Shown here in pieces: positions 15,800-23,298 of a DNA stretch of 23,932 bases (positions are counted from its first letter, which is position 1; the number at the start of each line of letters is the position of its first letter). Under the pieces are notes generated by a model, which saw nothing but the letters and a program-made list of their open reading frames with translations, had not been told where the DNA came from and made no database searches. This stretch comes from Bacteroidota bacterium (GTDB taxonomy: Bacteria > Bacteroidota > Bacteroidia > Bacteroidales > Prolixibacteraceae). A program made the position numbers and the translations under genes. The DNA lies in assembly GCA_023412195.1 (NCBI GenBank), contig JAEYNZ010000059.1, positions 1-23,932 of the forward strand, read 5' to 3'.

Positions 15800-16100
15800 A
15801 ACGTTCTGTTGCTGTATACCTGCTTTTTATTGAAAATGTTTGTGGCGCATGTGTGGATAATATCCACAAAGGATCCTGTTAAAGCTTAAATACGAACTGG
15901 CCAATCAGTAAATTTAATTTCAGACCGGATAAAATTTTTATTGAATAAAAGACATACGTCCCACTGTCTAGAGTTTTAGAGGCCTATGAAGACTATAACG
16001 AGGAACCATGCCCACAATGCTGAAAGACGTATCAAAATTTTGACTCTGTTCGTACAGTATATATATATTTTCACGATATCCTAATACATGGTAAAGGGTA
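15800..16100. other. Gene-free stretch with DnaA-box-like inverted pair
   Basis: No credible gene. At 15852-15868, TGTGGAT-AAT-ATCCACA forms a 7-bp inverted repeat; read on the minus strand, 15852-15860 is a perfect TTATCCACA DnaA box, and 15860-15868 is one mismatch from it on the plus strand. A distant inverted pair ATACGTC (15953-15959) / GACGTAT (16026-16032) brackets about 66 nt of higher-GC sequence that I cannot identify and that may be a relic of a mobile element. A 32-codon plus-strand ORF (15986-16084) has no support. Confidence 0.5.
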
Positions 16101-16199
16101 AATTCAATTTAAATTCAATATAAACTCAATATAAACTCAATTTTAATTCAATTTTAATTGAATTAAAGCTGAATTAAAGTTGAGTTTACATTGAATTAT
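16101..16199. repeat. Palindromic array of nine AT-rich 11-bp units
   Basis: Five forward units of consensus AAnTCAATnTA have their central C at 16105, 16116, 16127, 16138 and 16149. Four inverted units have the matching G at 16160, 16171, 16182 and 16193. Every step is exactly 11 bp, including across the centre. The two halves form an imperfect long hairpin or cruciform: 16122-16153 pairs with 16156-16187 at 26 of 32 positions, the innermost 9 bp perfectly. It lies 3' of the gene ending at 16227 and upstream of the small minus-strand gene at 15709. Confidence 0.85.
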
Positions 16200-16226
16200 C
16201 TCATCATAAGATTTACTTAGTTTACT

Positions 16227-16970
16227 TTATTTCTCTGCAGCCGGTATTTTAAATATACTCTTGTCCACCTGCTGATTTGTCAGGATTTCGGAGAATAAGA
16301 TTCTGCGGGTTTGTCCGGGCATCTGAATCGTTTGTGAAAAGGAGATCATAATTCCGTTTACTTCTCTGTAATCTTCAAATATTGTTACCACAGATGCGAT
16401 TTCTTCCGGCATTTCAAGGGGTTCTTCAATTTGTGCCAGTAAAAAGGTTGATATGTTGAAGTACCATGATTCTTTTGATCCATAGATTGTCACAACATCC
16501 AGTTTATGAAGTTCCTGTTCTCCGGTTTTGACGATTCCATTATAGGAGTATGAGGTTAAGTGTTTCTGCCATTGAGCATATCTTAAAAATGCAGTTGAAT
16601 TCAGGATGCTTTTTTTTTCAACATCATCAATTATCCTGATTTTATTCTGCCGTTTTTCCCAATAGTCCGACCCATCATACCCCCTGATGATTTCTCCGAG
16701 CTGTGAGGAAGAAATTTTAATAAAATATTCATTTGAACGGGTTTCTGAAATATATCTGTTTATTGAAATACCTGATTCAAGGAAGATCAATTCAGAAGTG
16801 CTTACGATATTTTGAATTTCCTGGTGAGCATTTTTTCCACCTGCTGCAGAAACAAAATTATTTAAAATTTCCTCTGCCTTTTGATCTTTTGATTTCACTT
16901 GAGTATTTCCTGTAATTGCTATCATACTCAATATGGTAAGTATTGTTAGTATCACTTGTTTTTTTTTCAT
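16227..16970 (-). CDS. Exported LolA-like outer-membrane lipoprotein-sorting-fold protein
   Basis: This is a 247-aa protein with an N-terminal signal peptide (KKK then a hydrophobic run to about residue 20, ending near TGNTQ). The body, from AEEILNNFVSAAGGKNAHQEIQNIVSTSELIF, has the alternating beta-strand pattern and the GYDGSDYWE segment seen in Bacteroidota proteins annotated as outer membrane lipoprotein-sorting protein (LolA/LolB-like half barrel). No Cys lipobox is visible, so it is probably periplasmic. Its role is unknown; lipid or lipoprotein carriage is only suggested by the fold. It is last in a run of three minus-strand envelope genes. The 11-bp palindromic array follows its stop by about 28 bp and might form the end of its transcript. 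Confidence 0.6.
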   Translation of the reverse strand: MKKKQVILTILTILSMIAITGNTQVKSKDQKAEEILNNFVSAAGGKNAHQEIQNIVSTSELIFLESGISINRYISETRSNEYFIKISSSQLGEIIRGYDGSDYWEKRQNKIRIIDDVEKKSILNSTAFLRYAQWQKHLTSYSYNGIVKTGEQELHKLDVVTIYGSKESWYFNISTFLLAQIEEPLEMPEEIASVVTIFEDYREVNGIMISFSQTIQMPGQTRRILFSEILTNQQVDKSIFKIPAAEK

Positions 16971-17052
16971 GATTATTTAGAATTTTTTAAATGATTAAAT
17001 ATTGGTTTAAAAGATGATCGGGCCTTACATGCCGGTATATGATGATGTCTCC

Positions 17053-17085
17053 AAAAAAAGCAGATCCTGTATAACTTATCACAGG
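17053..17085 (-). terminator. Possible terminator overlapping the stop of the small secreted protein gene
   Basis: On the minus strand CCTGT...ACAGG (17081-17085 with 17066-17070), extended by an ATA/TAT pairing, is followed six bases later by seven U (17053-17059). The stem contains the TGA stop of the 17079-17387 gene. It is modest in strength. Confidence 0.45.
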
Positions 17086-17387
17086 TTTGTAAATTGTACC
17101 CTTAGAAAATTTTCTTCTTTATTCGAATACTGCGGCCAGTTATAAAAGATTTTAAGATTTTTTGTTTCATTGAAATGCAGGAAGCTGATTTCTGCTTCTG
17201 CTTCTGTAAAACTGGAATTGCAATCTATTTTAATGATGAGATTAAAGCATGTGACTTCTGCCTTGAAATTCCCGTGAGCAGATAATTCAGTGGAGGTAAT
17301 ATTGCCGGTATAAACCTGAAAAGGTTTCTCATTCTGGAAAAAAGCAGCTATTCCAAATGTTAATCCCCACAAGATACAATACTTCAT
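17079..17387 (-). CDS. Small putative secreted protein, unknown function
   Basis: This 102-aa ORF is not recognised. It starts with a signal-peptide-like stretch (MKYCILWGLTFGIAAFF), followed by a strand-rich body of about 80 residues (VYTGNITSTELSAHGNFKAEV, then LIIKIDCNSSFTEAEAEISFLHF). That pattern suggests a small periplasmic beta domain. Two Cys (47 and 56) could form a disulfide. It sits between an outer-membrane barrel gene and a LolA-like gene on the same strand, so an envelope role is plausible. A hairpin overlapping its stop may terminate it. Being short and unmatched to any family I know, it could be a lineage-specific protein; coding status is likely rather than certain. Confidence 0.5.
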   Translation of the reverse strand: MKYCILWGLTFGIAAFFQNEKPFQVYTGNITSTELSAHGNFKAEVTCFNLIIKIDCNSSFTEAEAEISFLHFNETKNLKIFYNWPQYSNKEENFLRVQFTNL

Positions 17388-17408
17388 CTAGATACTGTTT
17401 TATTTGTC

Positions 17409-17429
17409 GGGCAGGATTGAAACCTGCCC
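17409..17429. other. Intergenic GC-rich hairpin
   Basis: A 7-bp stem, GGGCAGG (17409-17415) with CCTGCCC (17423-17429), lies between the beta-barrel gene and the small secreted gene. A second small inverted repeat, CAGGTT/AACCTG, lies just right of it at about 17446-17459. It has no good U run, so it may act as attenuating or mRNA-stabilising structure. Confidence 0.35.
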
Positions 17430-17522
17430 CGGATAGATACCAGTGCAGGTTTTAACCTGGTTGTTGTTTCTGTTTGAATAATTGCCCATTGTTTTTCCGG
17501 CCTTGATAGGCAGAATTTCACT

Positions 17523-18110
17523 TTAAAATCTTTTGAGGATGCCAAACCTTACAGAAGCATAATTGTATCTGAAGTTTCTTGTAATATTTTCATAATCTGC
17601 TTCCCTGGTAAGGGAGTTGAATTTAATACCTGGTGTAAGGCTCCAGTTTTTACCAAGAGCGAAATCAAATCCTCCTGCCAGTTGCCAACCAGGTCCATGG
17701 CCGGTATTGTGGATATTTTCTCCTTCAGCATTTTCTGTTTCTATGTGGTTGTACAAGCCACCTGCCCTTAAATACCAAGAGGTTTTTGTATTGGCTATCG
17801 GCCTTTTGTACTGCAGCCCCAGCACATAGCCGGTTTCTTCAAAACAGGCATTATCTCCTGCAAATGATTCTTCAGCTCCAAAACGGTTCCAGCCCCAGCC
17901 TCCATAGATTCCCAGATCAGGCATAAACCGGTAATGAAAAATTGCTTCACCTCCGAATCCGGGATTTAGGGTCGCACCTGCAAGCTTGTTGGTTGCCATT
18001 GAAGCCCCTAAACTAAATTCCACACCGAACCTGTTTTCGTTTTCCTGTGCACTGACCTGGAGTGTAATTGCTGCCAGGAGCATTAATACTAAAATTACTT
18101 TTGTTTTCAT
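17523..18110 (-). CDS. Outer-membrane beta-barrel protein (OmpX/OmpA-type small porin family)
   Basis: This is a 195-aa exported protein. It has a signal peptide at about 1-21 (MKTKVILVLMLLAAITLQVSAQ, cut after Ala-Gln region) followed by alternating amphipathic strands rich in Gly and aromatic residues (FGVEFSLGASM, LGIYGGWGWNRF, YVLGLQYKRP, WYLRAGGLYNH, WQLAGGFDFALG, WSLTPGIKFNSL, YASVRFGILKRF). That is the eight-strand pattern of small outer-membrane barrels. The C-terminal residue is Phe, as expected for BAM recognition. The function beyond outer-membrane location is not evident. A perfect TAnnTTTG -7 box lies 41 bp upstream. The IS110 element is inserted about 185 bp upstream of the start, beyond this promoter, so expression need not be broken. 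Confidence 0.8.
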   Translation of the reverse strand: MKTKVILVLMLLAAITLQVSAQENENRFGVEFSLGASMATNKLAGATLNPGFGGEAIFHYRFMPDLGIYGGWGWNRFGAEESFAGDNACFEETGYVLGLQYKRPIANTKTSWYLRAGGLYNHIETENAEGENIHNTGHGPGWQLAGGFDFALGKNWSLTPGIKFNSLTREADYENITRNFRYNYASVRFGILKRF

Positions 18111-18150
18111 GACTTTAATAATTAAAAAGGTTTTTAATTGAATTCATGCT

Positions 18151-18158
18151 CAAAAGTA
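18151..18158 (-). promoter_or_regulatory. -7 box for the beta-barrel gene
   Basis: The minus strand reads TACTTTTG, a perfect TAnnTTTG match, with a TTTC -33-like element 19 bp upstream. The start would be near 18144, about 34 nt before the ATG. Confidence 0.6.
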
Positions 18159-18303
18159 TGAGGGAAGGCTGACGCAGGAAATTAATACATGATGAAACTG
18201 TTTAATGATATGCTGAAGGTGTATAACAGAGGTTTGAATTCGAAAATGTTATTGCTGGGTAAAAGTAGTTTAGATGCATGTTCCTTTTATGTAACTCCTG
18301 ATT

Positions 18304-19650
18304 TTATGCTGCTTCCAAAAGTTGTAATTTCTTTTTTAGTTGATTGATTTTCTTTTGTTTGTATTTTTCTTGATACTCAACTAAAGCGTTTGGGTTAAAA
18401 GCTTCTTGCTTACTTATCATGTTATAATAGATAACTGCCATTTTCCTGGCTGTTGCTATTACTGCTTTGCCAGGGCCTGCCTTTGCTCTCATCCTACGGT
18501 AATAATCTCCTAACGGACTTTTACTGTTTTTTAATCCAGTAGCAGCCATCCGGAAAGCCTGACCAGCATAATGTTTCTTTTTCAAAATCCGGCTGCTTAA
18601 TATTTTTCCTCCCGATATTTTGGTATTAGGAGCCAATCCTAGCCAGGAAGTAAAATGCCGGTTAGTTTTCCATTTTGTCATATCAGTACCAACTTCTGAC
18701 ATAACAGATAAAGCAGTCAATTCACTAATTCCGAAAACTTCTGTAACATCTACTCCCGATATCATTTTTAAATAAGCAGTCACATTATATGATATTTGGT
18801 GCTTTTTAACTGTTTTTCTCTTTACTTCTGGAAGTTGAATTATCTCTCCCTCATTTTTAGATGCAATAAGTTGCATCAATTGTTTTTCTATTTCCTGATC
18901 ACAATCTTTGATTAGTTCTCTATGCCAGCAATACATTTGATAACATTGCTTAAGTTCAAATAAATGTTCAGCTGTCCAATATCCCTGTAATGATTTCACA
19001 ATGATTTCCCTGCTTGCTCTTATTCTAGGATCTTTATGATCTGCCAACACTTCAGGGTTTCTTTCGCCTGCAAGAATGGCTTCAATAATTCTAATGCCAG
19101 TTTTTCCATCAATATCACTTATAACAGTATGTATTTTAATATTCATCAGTTCTAAAGCTTTTTGCATTCTGTTAAGATATATTGAAGATGTTCGTTCCAG
19201 ATTTTTTTTATGTCGAACCAGGCTTCGCAAGGTACGGGTTATATTATCCGGTTGAAAACTTGGACTAAGTAATCCACAACTATGTAATTTTTGAATCCAT
19301 TCAGCATCACTTTCATCATCTTTTCGTCCGGTGACATTTTTAACATGCTTGGCATTGACCAGGTAAACATCAAATCCTTCTTCCTGTAACAAAAGAAAGA
19401 GAGGAATCCAATATACTCCGGTACTCTCCATAGCTACTGAAGTGATTCTATGTTCTTTTAAACAATTGACTATTGAATGCAAATCTTGGGTAAAACACTC
19501 AAAAGACCGCACTTCAAGTTGTTGTGGACTATTGGGGAATGCCACCATCATTTCTGTATCAGAAACATCAATTCCTGCAGTTGAATGATTAAGTACTGTA
19601 AGTTGTGAAATCTTTTTCACTGTTTCCTTTTTTGTTTTAATTTTACTCAT
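18304..19650 (-). CDS. IS110-family DEDD recombinase/transposase
   Basis: This is a 448-aa recombinase from the ATG at 19648-19650. The N-terminal RuvC-like DEDD domain has Asp28 (GIDVS), Glu75 (AMESTGVYW) and Asp112/Asp115 (RKDDESDAEW). The C-terminal Tnp_20 domain (about 300-375: VFGISELTALSVMSEVG, SWLGLAPNTKISGGKI) carries Ser346 in SGG, the position of the nucleophilic serine in studied members. The frame remains open 28 codons further upstream to a TTG, but that extension is the translated non-coding end, and MSKIKTKK is the natural start. IS110 enzymes join donor and target DNA directed by a bridge RNA from the element's own non-coding end. All key residues are present, so the element may be active. 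Confidence 0.93.
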   Translation of the reverse strand: MSKIKTKKETVKKISQLTVLNHSTAGIDVSDTEMMVAFPNSPQQLEVRSFECFTQDLHSIVNCLKEHRITSVAMESTGVYWIPLFLLLQEEGFDVYLVNAKHVKNVTGRKDDESDAEWIQKLHSCGLLSPSFQPDNITRTLRSLVRHKKNLERTSSIYLNRMQKALELMNIKIHTVISDIDGKTGIRIIEAILAGERNPEVLADHKDPRIRASREIIVKSLQGYWTAEHLFELKQCYQMYCWHRELIKDCDQEIEKQLMQLIASKNEGEIIQLPEVKRKTVKKHQISYNVTAYLKMISGVDVTEVFGISELTALSVMSEVGTDMTKWKTNRHFTSWLGLAPNTKISGGKILSSRILKKKHYAGQAFRMAATGLKNSKSPLGDYYRRMRAKAGPGKAVIATARKMAVIYYNMISKQEAFNPNALVEYQEKYKQKKINQLKKKLQLLEAA

Positions 19651-19657
19651 AATTTTA

Positions 19658-19827
19658 AAATTTAGGTATTTAAAAAGCTCCGTGCCTGTTGGCTTTTTAG
19701 AGTATAAATCTTTTATACGGCATCCAACTGCCAATTCGGACTCTTAAGGCCATCCAGTACCAGACTCTTATTTGATGTATAGCATCATAGAATTCCACGG
19801 TTTGTACTGCACGGAGCACCTAAATTT
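19658..19827 (-). ncRNA. Putative bridge RNA of the IS110 element
   Basis: This lies immediately upstream of the recombinase, in the position of IS110-group bridge RNAs. The segment is closed by paired arms: AAATTTAGG/CCTAAATTT (19658-19666 with 19819-19827) and GCTCCGTGC/GCACGGAGC (19677-19685 with 19809-19817). Inside, one lobe has stem CAGTAC/GTACTG (19755-19760 with 19804-19809), a large internal loop and an apical hairpin TGATG/CATCA (19773-19777 with 19783-19787). The other has TTGGC/GCCAA (19689-19693 with 19730-19734), an internal loop and a 7-bp hairpin GTATAAA/TTTATAC (19702-19708 with 19712-19718). Stem, internal loop and apical stem is the expected target/donor loop plan. Ends of the RNA are approximate. 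Confidence 0.65.
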
Positions 19828-19919
19828 AGCGTATTTTACAGTTATTTCATTACGGGCTATGTTGCTGATATTGAGGGACTCTTATCCAACATCCGAAAAT
19901 CTCTTATCATTTTCTTCTT

Positions 19920-22577
19920 CTATTTACATACGGGTGAATTTTTCTTCCCGTCGATTCCGAGTTTTTTCCTTGCGCTTTTGAGGATCTTATCATCTACTTT
20001 GTTTTGCTGGTGGAGCGAAACAAGGGCAGCCCAGGCAATATTCCGATCATTGACTTCAAAATGTTTTCGCAATTCTTCCCTGCTTTCACTTAATCCGAAA
20101 CCATCCGTCCCCAGTGCTGTAAAATATCCGGGGAACCATTGAGAAACAGTAAGCGGCAATGCTTTCATATAATCCGATGCAGCCACAAATGTTCCGTCTT
20201 CTGCCTTCACGAAGCATTTTTCTATATAACTTTTACCATGGGTGCCGCCAAGTCTGGATACACGTTCAGATTCCACTGCATCGTCATAAAGTTTTTTATA
20301 GCTTGTCACACTCCATATGTCAGGATGAATGTCGTATTCTTTTAATAATTCTGCTGCCTTCAGCACTTCATTCAGTATGGTACCGCTGCCCAGGAGATTA
20401 AGCCTGTGGGTGTTGTTTTCACTTTTCTTCAGTAAGTACATGCCTTTGATGATCCCTTCCTTTATATTTTCATCATCGGGCATCGCAGGCATCTGGTACT
20501 TTTCGTTCATGACAGTAATGTAATACATTACATCTTTCCCCTCCTCATACATTTCCCTGATACCATGCCTGACAATAACAGCCACTTCATATGCATATGC
20601 AGGATCATATGCCCTGATACAGGGTACTGGTAAGGCAAGCAGGTGGCTGTGCCCGTCCTGGTGCTGAAGTCCTTCTCCTGCAAGGGTAGTCCTGCCGGCC
20701 GTACCGCCAATCAAAAAACCTTTGGCGCGTGCATCGGCTGCTGCCCACATGAGGTCGCCTGTACGCTGAAAGCCAAACATTGAATAATAAATATAAAACG
20801 GAATGCAAGGGATATTATGGGTTGAACCGGCAGTACCGGCAGCAATAAATGATGACATGGACCCGGCTTCGGTAATCCCTTCATTCAGGATGGCTCCGTC
20901 TTCTGCTTCCTTGTAATACAAAAGGCTTTCCCTGTCGACAGGTTCGTACAACTGTCCTGAATGGGCATAAATGCCTGCCTGCCTGAATAATGCATCCATT
21001 CCGAAAGTTCTTGATTCATCGGGAACAATTGGAACCACCAGTTTCCCCACATTCGGATCTTTCAGCAAATTCGACATAATGGACACCACAACCATGGTTG
21101 TGGCAACCTCACGCTGTCCGGAACCTTTATAAAAATCATCGAAAACCTTCTTTTCAGGCATTATAAAGTCGTATTTGGAGCTGGCATTTCTTCTCGGCAG
21201 GAAACCACCCAACTTTTTTCGCTTATCTTTTATATACCTGATTTCTTCACTGTCGTCGGAAGGTCTATAAAAAGGAGCGGTTGCAATTTCTTCGTCAGAA
21301 ACAGGAATATTAAACCTGTTTCTGAATTGAATCAGCTCATCTTCATTCAGTTTTTTTTGCTGGTGGGTAACATTCCTTCCTTCACCAGCTTCCCCCATCC
21401 CATATCCTTTTACTGTCTGGGCAAGAATGACATAAGGGGCGCCTTTTGACTCCTGTGCCTTTTTATATGCATTAAACACCTTTTGAGGATCATGACCGCC
21501 CCTTCGGAGTTGAGTCAGTTCTTCATCGCTCCAATCTTCCACCATCGCCAGAAGTTCCTTGCTTTTTCCAAAGAACTCACGACGGATGTAAGCTCCGTCG
21601 GCGACTGAAAATTTTTGCCGTTCGCCGTCTACAAGTTCTTCAAGCCGTTTTTTCAGCAGTCCGTTTTTATCTTTTTTCAATAGACGGTCCCACGATTCAC
21701 CCTGTAATACTTTTATTACGATCCAGCCAGCTCCCCTGAATGCGCCTTCCAGTTCCTGCACTATAGAACTGTTGCCCCTCACCGGGCCATCGAGCCGCTG
21801 AAGATTGCAGTTAATTACAAAGATCAAATTATCGAGTTCCTCACGTGCAGCAAGTGTAAGGGCTCCCATGGATTCAGGTTCATCCATCTCACCATCACCA
21901 AGAAATGCCCAGACTTTCTGGTCAGGTGCATTCAGCAACCCTTTATCCTGAAGATACTTGTTGAATCTTGCCTGGTAGATGGCCATTATGGATGCAAGAC
22001 CCATCGATACAGTAGGGAATTTCCAGTATTCCTCCATGAGCCTGGGATGTGGATAGGATGACAAACCTCCTTCAGGGCTCAATTCCTTTCTGAAATTCTG
22101 CAAGTGCTTTTCTGATATTCTTCCTTCCAGAAATGATCGTGCATAAATACCGGGTGACGCGTGGCCCTGGTAATAAATAAGGTCACCGGGAGAATCACCA
22201 TCTCCACCTTTGAAAAAATGATTAAACCCCACTTCGTATAGGGTGGCAGCAGAAGCATAGGTAGAAATATGGCCGCCGATACCCTCATGCTTCCTGTTTG
22301 CCTGTACCACCATTGCCATGGCATTCCAGCGGATGAGGCTCTTTATTTTTCGTTCAATTTCCCTGTCGCCGGGATATTCTGACTCCATGTCAACAGGAAT
22401 TGTATTTACATAAGGAGTTGTAACCTGTGGTTTCAATTGAATCCCTTTTTCAGCAACTCTTTCTCTCAGCAACTTTAAAATTTCCTCCACACGGTTCTCA
22501 TCGCCTTGTTGGATGATGTAGTCTATCGAATCAATCCATTCCTTATTTTCAATTTCCACCAATTTCTTTTCAGCCAT
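19920..22577 (-). CDS. aceE: Pyruvate dehydrogenase E1 component, homodimeric type (AceE)
   Basis: This 885-aa thiamine-diphosphate enzyme decarboxylates pyruvate and passes the acetyl group to the lipoyl domain of E2 in the pyruvate dehydrogenase complex. The length is that of the homodimeric AceE type (E. coli about 887 aa). The ThDP motif is G227-D-G229 to N256-C-N258; active-site His103 (GIGGH) and His139 (QGHASP) and the RNVTHQQKK loop are present, as is the transketolase-like second half (PDESRTFGMDALFRQ). No aceF or lpd follows: downstream comes the IS110 element, and upstream a small coiled-coil gene. The last residues (after KKLGIDGKK) end in a TAG about 38 bp before the inferred IS end, so the protein seems intact. 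Confidence 0.96.
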   Translation of the reverse strand: MAEKKLVEIENKEWIDSIDYIIQQGDENRVEEILKLLRERVAEKGIQLKPQVTTPYVNTIPVDMESEYPGDREIERKIKSLIRWNAMAMVVQANRKHEGIGGHISTYASAATLYEVGFNHFFKGGDGDSPGDLIYYQGHASPGIYARSFLEGRISEKHLQNFRKELSPEGGLSSYPHPRLMEEYWKFPTVSMGLASIMAIYQARFNKYLQDKGLLNAPDQKVWAFLGDGEMDEPESMGALTLAAREELDNLIFVINCNLQRLDGPVRGNSSIVQELEGAFRGAGWIVIKVLQGESWDRLLKKDKNGLLKKRLEELVDGERQKFSVADGAYIRREFFGKSKELLAMVEDWSDEELTQLRRGGHDPQKVFNAYKKAQESKGAPYVILAQTVKGYGMGEAGEGRNVTHQQKKLNEDELIQFRNRFNIPVSDEEIATAPFYRPSDDSEEIRYIKDKRKKLGGFLPRRNASSKYDFIMPEKKVFDDFYKGSGQREVATTMVVVSIMSNLLKDPNVGKLVVPIVPDESRTFGMDALFRQAGIYAHSGQLYEPVDRESLLYYKEAEDGAILNEGITEAGSMSSFIAAGTAGSTHNIPCIPFYIYYSMFGFQRTGDLMWAAADARAKGFLIGGTAGRTTLAGEGLQHQDGHSHLLALPVPCIRAYDPAYAYEVAVIVRHGIREMYEEGKDVMYYITVMNEKYQMPAMPDDENIKEGIIKGMYLLKKSENNTHRLNLLGSGTILNEVLKAAELLKEYDIHPDIWSVTSYKKLYDDAVESERVSRLGGTHGKSYIEKCFVKAEDGTFVAASDYMKALPLTVSQWFPGYFTALGTDGFGLSESREELRKHFEVNDRNIAWAALVSLHQQNKVDDKILKSARKKLGIDGKKNSPVCK

Positions 22578-22645
22578 GAAGCTATATTTAAATCATTCAG
22601 ATGTTTCACCAGGTGGTCAGGGTAGGTTGGCAGCTTTTTTCACAC

Positions 22646-22662
22646 AACAGAATTTATCTGTT
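22646..22662 (-). other. Hairpin around the stop codon of the coiled-coil gene
   Basis: AACAGA (22646-22651) pairs with TCTGTT (22657-22662), placing the TAA stop of the coiled-coil gene in the 5-nt loop. There is no following U run, so it is not a clear terminator, and readthrough into aceE is possible. Confidence 0.35.
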
Positions 22663-23004
22663 ACCAAGCGGATTTTTAAAATTAACGTCGCGTTCCCGGG
22701 TAGAGAATTTGGAGGAGCGGGTAAGTGAACCGGCCTTTGAAAAAGATTCTTCGAAAGATGAGAAACTTTTATAAATATTCTTTTCGAGCTGAGGCAACTT
22801 GTTCTGGTCGGCCTCTGTGGTATTTTCTATTTCATTAAACTGGACAAGAATATTGTCTCTGATATTCTCAAGGTCTATAATTACATCCTGCAGTGTTTCA
22901 CTTTGATCTGTAAGTTCATCCAGATTATCCTTCAGCACAATGATCCTTGAATTCACTTCTGCAAGTTTCCTGCTCAATTCAATTTTCAAATCATTTGTTT
23001 TCAT
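22654..23004 (-). CDS. Small coiled-coil protein, unknown function
   Basis: This protein of about 116 aa is not assigned to a family. Residues about 5-70 are a strongly helical, heptad-like, charged coiled coil (IELSRKLAEVNSRIIVLKDN, then LDELTDQSETLQDVIIDLEN), and the C-terminal third (from SFSKAGSLTRSSKF) is basic and probably disordered. No signal peptide or membrane segment is present. The frame extends two codons to a TTG at 23008-23010, but the ATG at 23002-23004 is the likelier start. It precedes aceE by 76 bp on the same strand, so co-transcription is likely; whether it has anything to do with pyruvate dehydrogenase cannot be told. Confidence 0.6.
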   Translation of the reverse strand: MKTNDLKIELSRKLAEVNSRIIVLKDNLDELTDQSETLQDVIIDLENIRDNILVQFNEIENTTEADQNKLPQLEKNIYKSFSSFEESFSKAGSLTRSSKFSTRERDVNFKNPLGNR

Positions 23005-23298
23005 CTTCAATAATTATTAATTCATTGCAGAAGATTCGAAATATATGCCACAAAGGTTGCCATACAGGCCGGTTATGCTTATTCACAGTCGTAACAGCAA
23101 TACATACACCACAGGAAAATTTAAGAGATCGCTGTCAAAGCTTCTGTTTGTGTAACGGATACACATGATAGTGCGTAAATTATCCCCATCCACCAGCCTG
23201 AAAATCTTACGTGTCAACTACAGAATGTGCCATAAACGCATGGCCGCAAATCATTTTTTTAAAACATTCGTAAAAAACTGGTATGCTTTTTTCATTAC
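23005..23298. other. Divergent intergenic region, no gene seen
   Basis: This separates the coiled-coil/aceE unit from the carbinolamine dehydratase gene and should hold both promoters. The minus strand has a near -7 box, TATATTTC, at about 23038-23045. A small GTGTA/TACAC inverted repeat lies near 23149-23163. No coding sequence or RNA gene is recognised. Confidence 0.4.

Larger units (their letters stand above)
18298..19881 (-). mobile_element. IS110-group insertion sequence with long left non-coding end
   Basis: About 1.58 kb. It has no long terminal inverted repeats, as expected for IS110. The ends are inferred from an ACTC shared at 18294-18297 and 19878-19881, which could be one copy of a crossover core plus its duplicate. 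The recombinase stop is only about 6 bp from the right-end ACTC, while about 230 bp of non-coding DNA precede the recombinase start. That asymmetry is typical of the IS110 group rather than the IS1111 group. It sits between the aceE 3' end and the beta-barrel gene promoter. Exact boundaries are uncertain by several bases. Confidence 0.75.

Noticed and set aside
15986..16084. 32-codon plus-strand ORF in the gene-free region
   Set aside because: Too short, no promoter or family resemblance, and it runs into AT-repeat sequence.
16101..16199. CRISPR array
   Set aside because: Units are 11 bp with no spacers and invert halfway, which is not CRISPR architecture.
15852..16199. Chromosomal or plasmid replication origin
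   Set aside because: Only one DnaA-box pair, no cluster, no dnaA, dnaN, rep or par genes nearby.
19651..19734. 28-codon N-terminal extension of the IS110 recombinase, beginning with TTG
   Set aside because: It translates the structured non-coding end; IS110 recombinases begin near the GIDVS motif, and the ATG at 19648-19650 gives a normal N-terminus.
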